From Galeopsis tetrahit (Eukaryota > Streptophyta > Magnoliopsida > Lamiales > Lamiaceae): a DNA stretch of 64,000 nucleotides. This document shows, in pieces, positions 43,189 to 55,099 of this stretch (position 1 is its first letter; each line of letters begins with the position of its first letter). The DNA lies in the NCBI GenBank assembly GCA_963675135.1, contig OY776130.1:28016001-28080000 (forward strand). Reading direction: 5' to 3'. The notes below the pieces were generated by a model. That model did not search any database and was not told where the DNA came from. It was given only the letters and a program-made list of their open reading frames with translations. The position numbers and the translations under genes are program-made.

Positions 43189-46100
43189 TTACTTGTCCAA
43201 TTTCCCTGGATCAAGTAAACCCAACTCTGCTGATAGCTCCAGAAACCTTGCCTCTGCAAGTGGCTTAGTTAGTATATCAGCTTTTTGATGATCTGTGTGG
43301 ATCTTGACCAACTTTATATCCTTCTTCTCCACATCATCTCTAATGAAGTGATGTTTGATGTCCACATGTTTGCATCTTGTATGCAAGACAGGGTTTTGTG
43401 AAATAGCAATGGCACTATTGTTATCACAAAATATTGGCACTTCAGTAGAGTTGACTCTGTAATCTCTTAGTTGTTGTCTCAACCATAGGATCTGAGCACA
43501 ACAACTTCCAGCTGCAACATACTCAGCTTCAGTGGTGGAAGTAGCCACTGTGTTCTGCTTCTTAGAGAACCAAGATATGAACTTGTTGCCTAAGAATTGA
43601 CAAGTCCCTGAAGTGGATTTTCTATCAATTCTGCAACCTCCATAATCAGCATCTGAGTAGCCAGTTAACTCAATGTTGTCATCAGCAGGGTACCAAAGGC
43701 CTAGGTTTTCAGTGCCTTTGAGATACCTCAAGATCCTCTTTGCAGCCTCAAGATGGCTTTTCTTAGGATTTGCTTGGAACCTTGCACAAACACCTACTGC
43801 AAAGGTGATGTCAGGCCTGCTGGCAGTGAGATAGAGAAGTGAACCAATTATTCCTCTATACTCAGTAGAGTTGGTAGGCACACCACTCTCATCAGGATCC
43901 ATCTTCCAATTTGTGTTCATTGGGATCCTTACTGGCTTGCTAGTAGCACACCCAAACTTCTTGATCATTTCTCTGGTGTACTTAGCTTGGTTGATGAAAA
44001 TTCCTTCTTTTGATTGCTTGACTTGTAGACCCAAAAAGAAGTTCATCAACCCCATCATGGACATCTCAAACTTGCTCTGCATTATCTTGGAGAACTTCTC
44101 ACACAGCTTCTCATTAGGTGATCCAAATATTATATCATCCACATAGATTTGGACAAGCAAGATGTCCTCTCCTTCAGAGATTCTGAAGAGAGTTCTGTCT
44201 ACAGTTCCCTTGGTGAATCCATGATCCAAGAGGAATTGTGACAGTGTATCATACCAAGCCCTAGGGGCTTGCTTGAGTCCATATAGAGCCTTCTTTAATC
44301 TGTAGACTTGATCTCCAATCTCAAAACCTGGTGGTTGCTCCACATAGACTTCTTCCTTCAAGACTCCATTCAGAAAGGCACTCTTGACATCCATTTGGTA
44401 CACTTTGAACCTCCTGTGGGCTGCATAGGCTAGAAAGAGCCTTATTGCTTCTAGTCTTGCCACAGGTGCAAATGTCTCATCATAGTCAATGCCTTCATGT
44501 TGGCAATAGCCTTTTGCCACAAGTCTTGCTTTGTTTCTGACAATCACATCATTTTCATTCTTCTTGTTCTTGAACACCCACTTTGTTCCAATAACATCTT
44601 GATGTGAAGGTCTATCCACCAGCTCCCATACTTCATTTCTGGTGAATTGATTCAGTTCTTCCTGCATAGCTGTGATCCAATTGGCATCTTGAAGTGCTTC
44701 CTCAATGTCACTTGGTTCTTGCTCTGACAAGAAACAACAGAAAAGAGCACTTTCACCATGAAATCTCCTAGTTTTGACTCCTATACTTGGGTCACCAAGT
44801 ATTAGATCAGTAGGATGGTCAGACAACCAAGTCCTTCTTTTTCTGATCTCTTCAGTAGAGTTTTCCTCTACTGAAGTTGAGTCATTTTGATCATAAAATT
44901 CAGGAAAGTTTAATGTAGGATCTAATTCAGGATCATAATCAGGGGTGTTGTCCTCAATGTCAGGGACATTGGCATTTTCAACATTTTGAGTTCCCCCTGG
45001 ATTGTTTAATCCATTAACTACCTCAGCAGGAACTGCTTCTTCAATGGTAGTTGTTACCTGGATGTGAACTGGGATTGGATCATTCAGTTCACCATTCCTT
45101 TCAGTGGGATTTGCCTCAGGAGAATTGCCTTCAGGGTTGTTGTCCAAAGTGAAGTTTTCAGGAAGGTTGGTTTGGACAACTTCTATGAAATTAGTGTCTC
45201 AGTCTGGTTGTCCTCTGTGTGATTTCTTCTGATTTCAAGTTCTCATTCCTCAACTCATGAATTGATTCATCAAACACAACATGAGGTGTTTCCTCTACAA
45301 TAAGGGTTTTCTTGTTGTAGACTCTGAAAGCTCTACTGATTTGAGAGTATCCAAGGAATACACCTTCATCAGCTTTGCTATCAAAGGCTTTCAGCTGATC
45401 TTTCCCATTATTGTGAATAAAACATTTGCAACCAAAAATGTGAAAGTATGACACTTTAGGCAATCTTCCTTTCCAGAGTTCATAGGGGGTTTTGCCTTGC
45501 CCCTTAGTGATCAAGCATCTATTCTGAGTATGGCATGCAATGTTTATAGCTTCAGCCCAAAACCTCTTAGGCAAATTTGAATCAGCAATTAAGGTTCTAG
45601 CAGCTTCTTTTAAAGTTCTATTCCTTCTCTCTACAACTCCATTTTGTTAAGGAGTTCTAGCTGCTGAGGTTTCATGAGCTATTCCATTAGATGTGCAATA
45701 CTCATTGATGTATGAATTAATGAACTCAGTGCCTTTATCAGATCTTATCTTGATAATGCTAAGGCTTTTCTCATTTGACAATCTCTTTAACAGTTCAGGT
45801 AGTTTAACTTGAGTTTCCTTTTTATTAAGGAGAAATACTACCCATGTGAACCTAGAGAAGTCATCTACTACCACCAATGTGTATTTTCTACCATTTATGC
45901 TTGCAGGGGTAATTGGTCCAAATAGGTCCATATGTAACAGTTCAAGTACCCTTTCAGTAGAGATGACTGGTTTTCCTTTAAATGAGGTTTTAATCTGTTT
46001 TCCTTCTTGGCATGGTTTACAAACATGCTCCTTAATGAAAACCTCATTAGGTAGTCCTTTAACTAATGCATTTCTAGCAATCTTGTTCATTGTTTTGAAG

Positions 46101-46564
46101 TTCAGGTGGTTTAGTCTCTTATGCCATAACCAACTTTGTTCACTAGAACTCTTAGCAATGAAGCATGCAGCATCAGTAGACTTGTCCCAGTCTGCAAAAT
46201 ACAAATTTCCTTTCCTAGTTCCAGTCAATAGAGTTTGTTGAGTCTTATCTTTGATTAAGCATTTTCCACTAGAAAACTCAACATTGAAATCTTTATCACA
46301 GAATTGACTGATACTTAGGAGATTATATTTGAGACCAGCCACATAAGATACATTGGATACTTTGATGTTACCAATCATCAAAGTACCATAACCTTTTGTA
46401 GTTGCTTGTGAGCTGTCTCCAAATGTGACATTTGGGCCTTCTTTTTCAATAAAATCAGTGAGGAGTTCCTTGTTTCCAGTCATGTGCCTTGAACATCCGT
46501 TGTCAAGGTACCATGCTGACTTTTTGCTCATGCTCCTCTTCTTGTGGCCCAATGGTACCTGCAA
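43189..46564 (-). pseudogene. Pol of element 3 with one stop and one 14-bp deletion
   Basis: Collinear with the 1129-residue pol of element 1. The protease triplet reads DNG rather than DSG. CAA to TAA at 45647-45649 stops the frame in the integrase PQQNGV helix. A 14-bp deletion near 45199 shifts the frame between integrase and reverse transcriptase. The downstream part (45147-43189, 652 residues) is open and contains YQMDVKSAFLNG, YVDDIIFGS and RNase H motifs, ending LDPGKLDK. The total length is 14 bp short of the other copies, matching the deletion. Confidence 0.9.
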
Positions 46565-49074
46565 TTAGATTGGTTTAGGTACCCTTTGAGTTTTGGGTCC
46601 TGAGAGGTTAGTTGTACCTTTAGGAACCCAAACTTGCCTAATAACCCTGATTGATTCAAGGTGGCTAAGTTGTCTTCCTCTAGCATCTAAATACACTGTC
46701 TTTCCCTTAAATGCCTTTGGAAAAGTGTGTGTGAATGTGTTAACTCTGTAAGTTTCAGGAGAATTGTCAAATCTCCTGAACTTTTGAGTTCTTTGTGCTA
46801 CTTGAGGGAATCTTTGAGGAAAGGCTTTCTTATGACCATTACCCTTTGGCATGAAAGGTTTTGGTTGTCTCATTTTATTTTGCCTTTGAGGATAATTGTC
46901 CTTAGGTCTAGTCAGCTGAGGCTTTCTCAGAAGAGTTGGCCTAGGCTGATTATACCTTGGATAATTTCTCTGAACATTGTTCAGGAGAGTTGCCCTTCCA
47001 TTGGGTCTACTCTGCTGACCAACATTCCTCTTATGTTCAGGAGCTTTGGCCATTTCCTTAGGTTTTGGCCTAATCTCCTGAAGCACTTGAGTAGGCAGAT
47101 CATCCATTTTTCCCTTTCCTTTGTTCAGTGGCTGAATCATTTCATTTTCAGTTTGTGCCACTGATTTAACAAAGATTCTCTTAGTGTTACTCACAGAAGC
47201 AACACTAAGACAAGGTGAAGATTCAAATGGATCAAAACCTAATCCACTTCTTTGAGCCATAGGTCTTTGATAACTCTGAATTTCCTCTATTGCTCTAGAG
47301 GATTTCTTCAGAGCAGACATCTTTAATTTCAGGCTCTCTTCACTTGATTTAAGAATGTCATATTCATGTGAGAGGTTTTCAAACTTGGCATTTAGAATTT
47401 TAAGTTCAAAATCTTTTCTCTTCTGAGAGAGAAGTTGATCATCAATTTCCTTTTGTTGGTCAACTATCCTGAGATTTGCTTCCTCAAGCTCTCTCAAGAC
47501 TTGTTGATACAACTCAGTAGATTTGACATCAACAACTGCCTCAGAGTTTTTGGCAAGTTCAATAGCCAATCTTTCATTTTCTCTCACACAATTATCATGA
47601 AATTCTTGTAACATAGTGAAATCTTCCATCAACTTTCCAAGGGAAAGCTTCAAGTTGACCTCACTATTATTTTGTGAGATGAATGATGGTGAACTAGAAG
47701 TAGAGGATACATCATCATCCTCAAGGGCCATGTTGCAAACATCATCATCATCATCACTGTTGGAGAACAGTCCATCTGAAGAGTTGAAGCTTTCAGCACT
47801 ATCAGATTCTTCACCAGCCATCATGGCCTTTCTATTGGTGAACTTTCTGTCTCTTTTGGCTTGCCTCTCTCTTCTCTCCTTAGAGCTTAATTCAGGGCAA
47901 TCATACTGGAAATGCACTTTCTTTTTGCAGTTATAGCACAGATCTTCATCATCTTCTTTCTTTGATTCTTCTCTTCTTTTTTGATGATGAAGGTTCAGCG
48001 GTTCGAGTCAAGTGCCCGTTAAAGAACCAATTGTGCTCTACTGGACCTTCTCCTATCAGAGTACTTGTCCTCTGATGTTTTCTCTTCAGGCTTTTTGGCT
48101 TCAGCCTGGTCTTCAGGAGAGTTGTACCTTCTCCTGAATTTGTTGTCCTGGTAGAATTTCTTGTATCTACCAAACCTTGAATTTAACTTTTCAAACCTTC
48201 TAGCCATCAAGGCTAGTTCCTTCTTCATTTCAGTCTTTGAGACTGACTTTGATGATCTTGGAGTGGACTGCATTTCTGGTTCAGCAGTTTTGGCTTTGAA
48301 TGCCACTCCCTTAGTAGGATTTGAAGGTTCCTCAACAGGCTTTCTTCTATTGAGGTCGAACTCATAAGCTTTGAGTTCTGAGAAGATTTGTTGCATGGGC
48401 ATGGTGGAGAGATCTTTGGTATTTTGCATCATTACAACATAGACATCCCACTTTTGAGTGAGACTCCTTAAGATCTTCAATCCAACTTCTCTCTTAGTGT
48501 AGACCTTGCCCAATGAGTTGATCTCATTCATCACATCAGTGAATCTTCCAGCAAATTAATCAATGGATTCCTCAGATTCCATTGCAAACTGTTCAAATTT
48601 CTGCACTGCCACCTGGAGCTTATTCTCCTTGATCTTTTCAGTACCGTCACACATTTCTGCAAGAGTATCCCAGATTTCTTTGGCAGTTGTGCAGTGGTAG
48701 ACCCTTCCCATGATTGCATCTGGAATTGTTTGGTAGAGGGTGTTCATGGCAAGATAATTCAAATTATCTTTCCTCTTTTCATCAGCAGTGAAGTCATCTT
48801 CATCTTTGGGAATCAATTCCCTTATATCTGCTCTTTGAGCCTCAGTGACTCTGGGATTGACAAAGGTGAACACAAAGGGACCTCTTGTGATCACTCTCAA
48901 CATATTAGTATGTAGAGATGCAAGATGAGCCCTCATTCTGATTTTCCAGAAATCATAGTTATCTATTGAGAACATAGGCAGTTTGTGATGTGGAATGTGG
49001 TTGACTGGATTTGTAGCCATATTGTCCAATCCTTGGACAGCAGGAGGTGGAACAGCAGCATTGTTGTTGGCCAT
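46565..49074 (-). pseudogene. Gag of element 3, broken
   Basis: ATG at 49074 (MANNNAAVPPP). A stop (AAA to TAA) lies at 48556-48558. A 37-bp insertion at 48000-48036 plus small indels shift the frame just before the zinc knuckle, which is otherwise present, with one glycine changed to valine. From 47917 the rest is open to the family stop at 46565-46567 and includes the C-terminal part (RFPQVAQRTQKFRRFDNSP, VRVIRQVWVPKG-type) that is separated in element 4. Confidence 0.88.
48000..48036 (-). other. 37-bp filler insertion in gag of element 3
   Basis: Absent from the same place in elements 1 and 4. It begins GGTTCGAGTC, a close match to the internal B box / T-arm of tRNA genes and tRNA-derived SINEs. 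No TSD is evident, so it is more likely repair filler than an insertion of a full element. Confidence 0.7.
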
Positions 49075-49200
49075 ATCTCAAGAACAAACAGTCAGTCAAC
49101 AATCAAATAAGATTTCAGATAGATCAGTTCAATGACCACACTAAATATATGATTTTGAAAACCAAGATGGCTTTTCAGAAGCAGTGGTCTTTGAACCCCT

Positions 49201-49212
49201 GCTCTGATACCA
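49201..49212 (-). other. PBS of element 3
   Basis: Minus strand TGGTATCAGAGC two bases from the 5' LTR, complementary to initiator tRNA-Met. Confidence 0.92.
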
Positions 49213-49214
49213 CT

Positions 49215-50863
49215 TGTTGGTCCTGGAAGGAGTATATAACAAGTGTATGGGGGGGGGGGGAATACACTTGTATGCAAATTCTTTTTTTTTTTAACTTGAT
49301 CAAACCAGAGCTCAGCAAGGTTGTCTTGGACAACTCTGCTGAAGATGATTAACTCTTCTAAGATAATCAAACTACTAAGTACTATTAAGTACTTAGTTGA
49401 ATAACTATCTAGGGGAGTTATATGTGCGGAATAGTGGTTGGCCCTTTATGGTTTAGACTCCTTTAGATTCTGAAATCACTTAGTCAATTCAATACAGTCC
49501 AGTTTCAGGGAACTTGTCCAAATCAGTTTTGCACAATCTTAGAATGTTTAGTCCTTTGAAAGATCAGTTTGTGTGCAGTGTTGATTGTATGAAAGTACTT
49601 GTAATGTAAATCAACACACTAGTTTATAGTGGTTCAGAGACTCAAGCTCCTACATCCACTTTCCCTGATTTAACAGGATAATTCCTTCTCTTTGGAATTA
49701 ACTTGTTTTATAGTGCCAAGGTGCACTTGATCAAGAACACCACTCCTTGGTGAATTGATCCCTAGGATGTCTAGAGTCCTAGTACCCTCTTCTCAACTCA
49801 GAACTGAACTGTTCTTCTCTCAACAGTCAGCTCCTACCACTTCTACTACTACAACCTTCTCACTTTCACTCTTGAAAGATATGAGGATTGAAGTAAGGTT
49901 CCAACTAATGAGATATCCTTTACAATGAAGATCAGTGTATAAGGATAGGATATCTCTCTAAGATTGTGTATGGATATACAATGTAGTACAGCTTAGATGA
50001 AGTGTTTGAAGACTAAGATAGTCTTTGAAAGCTATGAAAGTTCTATGAGCTTCAGAATTCTTGTGTAGTTGGATTCTGTTGAGGTGCTTTCAAATGGTCT
50101 TCACACTTCTGTATTTATAGACAAATGAAGGATTTGCCCGTTGGAGAGGCAGCCCCAAATGTCCATAAATGTCTTCTTTCAGTTCTTCAACTTAGAAGAC
50201 AGAATCTTGATAGTGACATGTCCTCATTTGGGAAATAAACGGCTGTTAAGACCTTGTCTTCATTCTGCAGCACTCTTCCCAATGTCTGACTCTCAGATTC
50301 TCTTGTTAAGACTTGGACATGGCTTCTGAAGGTTGTTCCATTGATAGGACAACATTCCTCATTATTTGGACAACTCTCCTTATCACTAACAGCAGTCTTG
50401 CTTATCAGCAAGGTTGGCTTGCTCTTCTTCAGATGACTTGGCTCATACCCTTTGCTTCACTTCAAGGTGATCTTAGCATGTTGATTTGTAATTCTTTAGG
50501 GTGTGTTTGTCTCTATTTCTTCAGCATAGTTGACCTCAACTTTCAGAGCACTTGATCTTGACTTCTTGTACTGAGACAACTCCTCTGGACAACTCTCCTG
50601 ATCAGCATAGTTAGTCTTCAAAAGACTTAGTGTTGTATCCAGAGTTTTGAGCCTTGAGGGGACTTGATTTAGATGAACTTCTAAGCATGTGTTCCCCCTC
50701 AATTTGTGCATCTAATCATCTAGGAGCTACCTAACATATTAGCTCCTCATCTAGCCTTTATACTATATGTTCTAACATTTCTAGAACATATTCAATCATG
50801 ACTTAGGCATGTCTTAGGGGGTTTTGGTATTCAATCAAAATATAACTCATTTTATTCCCAACA
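49215..50863 (-). repeat. 5' LTR of element 3
   Basis: 1649 bp, complete. TATA box at 50112-50119 (RC); G12 hairpin at 49239-49271. It ends CCCAACA next to the TSD CACAT. Confidence 0.93.
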
Positions 50864-50868
50864 CACAT

Positions 50869-51030
50869 ACTTTCCCAAAGGCATTTAAGGGAAAGACAGT
50901 GTATATTGATGCTACAGGAAAACAACTTAGCCACCTTGAATCAATCAGGGTCATTAGGCAAGTTTGGGTTCCTAAAGGTACAGCTAACCTCTCAGGACAC
51001 AAAACTCAAAGGGTACCTAAACCTATCTAA
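50869..51030 (+). pseudogene. Gag of element 4, C-terminal part, ending at the conserved gag stop
   Basis: It continues the frame cut at 37536 (TFPKAFKGKTVYIDATGKQ, RVIRQVWVPKG) and ends with TAA at 51028-51030. The next three bases are ATG of pol in the same frame. Confidence 0.88.
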
Positions 51031-54000
51031 ATGCAGGTACCAATGGGCCACAAGAAGAGGAGCATGAGCAAAAAGTCAACATGGTATCTTGACAGTGGAT
51101 GTTCAAGACACATGACTGGAAATAAGGATCTCCTCACTGATTTTATCGAAAAAGAAGGCCCAAATGTCACATTTGGAGACAGCTCACAAGCAACAACAAA
51201 AGGTTATGGTACTTTGATGATTGGTAACATCAAAGTATCCAATGTATCTTATGTGGCTGGTCTCAAATATAATCTCCTAAGTATCAGTCAATTCTGTGAT
51301 AAAGATTTCAATGTTGAGTTCTCAAGTGGAAAATTCTTAATCAAAGATAAGACTCAACAAATTCTATTGACTGGAACTAGGAAAGGGAATGTGTATTTTG
51401 CAGACTGGGACAAGTCTACTGATGTTGCATGCTTTATTGCTAAGAGTTCTAGTGAACAAAGTTGGTTATGGCATAAGAGACTAAACCACCTGAACTTCAA
51501 AACAATGAACAAACTTGCTAGAAATGCATTAGTTAAAGGACTACCTAATGAGGTTTTCATTAAAGAGCATGTTTGTAAACCTTGCCAAGAAGGAAAACAA
51601 ATCAAAGCCTCATTCAAAGGAAAACCAGTCATTTCTACTGAAAGGGTACTTGAACTTTTACATATGGACTTATTTGGACCAATTACTCTTGCAAGTATAA
51701 ATGGTAGAAAATACACATTGGTGGTAGTAGATGACTTCTCTAGGTTCACATGGGTAGTATTTCTCCTTAATAAGAAGGAAACACAAGTCAAACTGCCTGA
51801 ACTTTTAAAGAGATTGTCAAATGAGAAAAGCCTTAGCATTATCAAGATAAGATCTGATAAAGGCACTGAGTTCATAAATTCTTACATCAATGAGTATTGC
51901 ACATCTAATGGAATAGCTCATGAAACCTCAACAACTAGAACTCCTCAACAAAATGGAGTTGCAGAGAGAAGGAATAGAACCTTAAAGGAAGCTGCTAGAA
52001 CCTTAATTGCTGACTCAAATCTACCTAAGAGGTTTTGGGCTGAAGCTATAAACACTGCATGCCATACTCAGAATAGATGTTTGATTACTAAGGGGCAAGG
52101 CAATACCCCCTATGAACTCTGGAAAGGAAGAATGCCTAAAGTGTCATATTTTCACATATTTGGTTGTAAGTGTTTCATTCACAACAATGGGAAAGAACAG
52201 TTGAAAGCTTTTGATAGCAAAGCTGGTGAGGGAGTATTTCTTGGATACACTCAAATCAGTAGAGCTTTCAGAATGTACAACAAGAAAACCTTTGTTGTGG
52301 AGGAAACACCTCATGTTGTGTTTGATGAATCTATTCATGAGTTCAGGAATAAGAACTTGGAATCAGAAGAAATCACACAGAGGATAACCAGACTGAGCCT
52401 AAAAGACAAAGACACTGAATTCATAGATGTTGTCCAAGCAAACTTACCTGAAAAACTCTCATTGGACAACAATCCTGAAGACAATCTTCCTGAGACAAAC
52501 CCCACTGAAGAAATTGGTAAACTGAATGATCCAATCCCAGTTCACATCCAGGTAACAACTACCAATGAAGAAGCAGTCCCTGCTGAGGAAGTTAATGGGT
52601 CAAATAATCAAGGGGGAACTCAAAATGTTGAAAATGCCAATGTCCTTGACATTGAAGACAACACCCCTGATTATGATCCTGAATTAGATCCTGCATTCAA
52701 TTATCCTGAATTCTATGATCAAAATGACTCAACTTCAGTAGAGGACAACTCTACTGAAGAGATCAGAAAAAGAAGGACTTGGTTATCTGACCATCCTACT
52801 GATCTAATACTTGGTGACCCAAGTATAGGAGTCAAAACAAGGAGATTTCATGGTGAAAGTGCTCTATTCTATTGTTTCTTGTCAGAACAAGAACCAAGTG
52901 ACATTGAAGAAGCACTTCAAGATGCCAATTGGATCACAGCCATGCAGGAATAACTAAACCAATTCACCAGAAATGAAGTATGGGAGCTGGTGGATAGACC
53001 TTCACATCAAGATGTTATAGGAACAAAGTGGGTGTTCAAGAACAAGAAGAATGAGAATGATGTGATTGTCAGAAACAAGGCAAGACTAGTGGCAAAGGGA
53101 TACTGCCAACATGAAGGCATTGACTATGATGAGACATTTGCACCTGTGGCAAGGCTAGAAGCAATAAGGCTCTTTCTAGCCTATGCAGCCCACAAGAGGT
53201 TCAAAGTGTACCACATGGATGTCAAGAGTGCCTTTCTGAATGGAGTCTTGAAAGAAGAAGTCTATGTGGAGCAACCACCTGGTTTTGAGGTTGGAAATCA
53301 AGTTTACAGACTGAAAAAGGCTCTATATGGACTCAAGCAAGCCCCTAGGGCTTGGTATGATACTCTGTCACAATTCCTCTTGGATCATGGATTCATCAAG
53401 GAAACTGTGGACAGAACTCTCTTCAGAATCACTAAAGGAGAGGACATCTTGCTTGTCCAAATTTATGTGGATGACATAATTTTTGGATCTCCCAATGAGA
53501 AGCTGTGTGAGAAGTTCTCAAAGCTTATGCAAAGCAAGTTTGAAATGTCCATGATGGGGTTGATGAACTTCTTTTTGAGACTTCAAGTCAAGCAATCCAA
53601 AGAAGGGATCTTCATCAACCAAGCTAAGTACACCAGAGAAATGATCAAAAAGTTTGGGTGTGCAACTAGCAAGCCAGTAAGGATCCCAATGAACACAAAT
53701 TGGAAGATGGATCCTGATGAGAGTGGTGTTCCAACCAACTCTACTGAGTATAGAGGAATCATTGGTTCACTCCTCTATCTCACTGCCAGCAGACCTGGCA
53801 TCACCTTTGCAGTAGGTGTTTGTGCAAGGTTTCAAGCAAATCCTAAGAAAAGCCATCTTGAGGCTGCAAAGAGGATCTTGAGGTATCTCAAAGGCACTGA
53901 GAATCTAGGCCTTTGGTGCCCTGCTGATGACAACATTGAGTTAACTGGCTACTCAGATGCTGATTATGGAGGATGTAGAATTGACAGAAAGTCCACTTCA

Positions 54001-54420
54001 GGGACTTGTCAATTCTTGGGCAACAAACTCATATCTTGGTTCTCCAAGAAGCAGAACACAGTGGCTACTTCCACCACTGAAGCTGAATATGTTGCAGCTG
54101 GAAGTTGTTGTGCTCAAATCCTTTGGTTGAAACAACAACTAAGAGACTACAATGTCAACTCTACTGAAGTGCCAATATTCTGTGACAACAATAGTGCAAT
54201 CGCAATATCACAGAATCATGTATTGCACACTAGATGCAAACATGTGGACATCAAGCATCACTTCATTAGAGATCATGTGGAGAAGAAAGACATAAAGTTG
54301 GTCAAGATCCACACAGATCACCAAAAAGCTGATATATTGACAAAGCCACTTGCAGAGGCAAGATTTCTAGAGCTATCAGCAGAATTGGGCTTACTTGATC
54401 CAGGGAAGTTGGACAAGTAA
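51031..54420 (+). pseudogene. Pol of element 4, one nonsense codon
   Basis: It starts at ATG 51031, directly after the gag TAA and in the same frame. Protease DSGCSRH is intact near residue 22. HHCC motif (HKRLNH, CKPC), integrase LLHMDLFGP near 212, RSDKGTEF and PQQNGVAERRNRT near 310. At 52951-52953 a G to T change makes TAA after ITAMQE, between integrase and reverse transcriptase. The same frame continues with MDVKSAFLNG, YVDDIIFGS near 815 and RNase H motifs, ending LDPGKLDK. Two unusual residues in the reverse transcriptase region (FFLRLQ for FFLGLQ, SRPG for SRPD) may also weaken it. Length 1130 codons including the stop, the same as element 1. Confidence 0.92.
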
Positions 54421-55099
54421 ATCCATTGGAGTTAATGGGAGTAAGGGAAACTAAAGTGGTTTTCAGCAGACTTGGTCAAGTCTACTGAAATTCAGAAGAG
54501 ATGACCTCAAATGGTTTTCAGGACTTTTGTCCATTGAATCTCAGGACACTTGTCCACAATCTTTCAGGACACTTGTCCATGTAGGGTCAGATAAGTTGTC
54601 CTGGCTATCAAACTATTATCTTGGTTTGATAAGCACTTATTTTGGGCAATCATTGCCTATTTTGATATTTGTCCCATTCCTTTTACAGATATCACCTTTT
54701 TGGGATTTTAATTTGTCTCCCACCCAAAAGGTCGCTTTCCATGCATTAAATGCCAAGATTTAACTCTTGTTTGCATTAAACATTTCAAGCCATGATCTAT
54801 CTCGAAAACTCCCCAAGCATTAACCAATATTTAAAAAACTTCCACATTTGAATAGAAAACAGTTTTTCACTGTTTCATTGGTTATTGACCATTGGATCAA
54901 AACTGGCCAACTCCCCTGAAATCAATCCTGGCCATCCAATTGATTTTTCCACTTTTATCCATCGTTGAAAACTCTTGAGACTCACCAAATCATTGACAAA
55001 CATTCTTTTTAGAATATTCATAAGTCTTAAGAACCCCCACAAACACTTCTTCCCCAAGTATTCGAAATTTCCTTGAAACCCTAGCTTTCATCTTCTTCA
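54421..55099 (+). other. Pol to env-like spacer of element 4
   Basis: No gene. Contains GGACACTTGTCC at 54544-54555 and 54568-54579 and a variant at 54521-54532. The last 100 bp are pyrimidine-rich, leading to the ATG at 55100. Confidence 0.7.

Larger units (their letters stand above)
37537..50863 (-). mobile_element. Element 3: Ty1/copia Sirevirus-like retrotransposon, minus strand, inside gag of element 4
   Basis: TGTTGATCC...CCCAACA ends, TSD CACAT at 37532-37536 and 50864-50868. 5' LTR 50863-49215, PBS 49212-49201, gag 49074-46565 (broken), pol 46564-43189 (broken), spacer, env-like gene 42488-37707 (open), then a 3' LTR reduced to 188 bp (37724-37537). It is the same family as element 4, so this is a self-type insertion. 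The deletion from the end of the env-like gene through the PPT and about 1.46 kb of LTR means it cannot transpose again as it stands. Confidence 0.93.

Noticed and set aside
50970..51040. A short intron removing the gag-pol stop (AAAG|GTACAG ... TTGCAG|GTACC)
   Set aside because: The candidate intron is about 59 nt, short for a plant, and splicing would not keep the pol frame.
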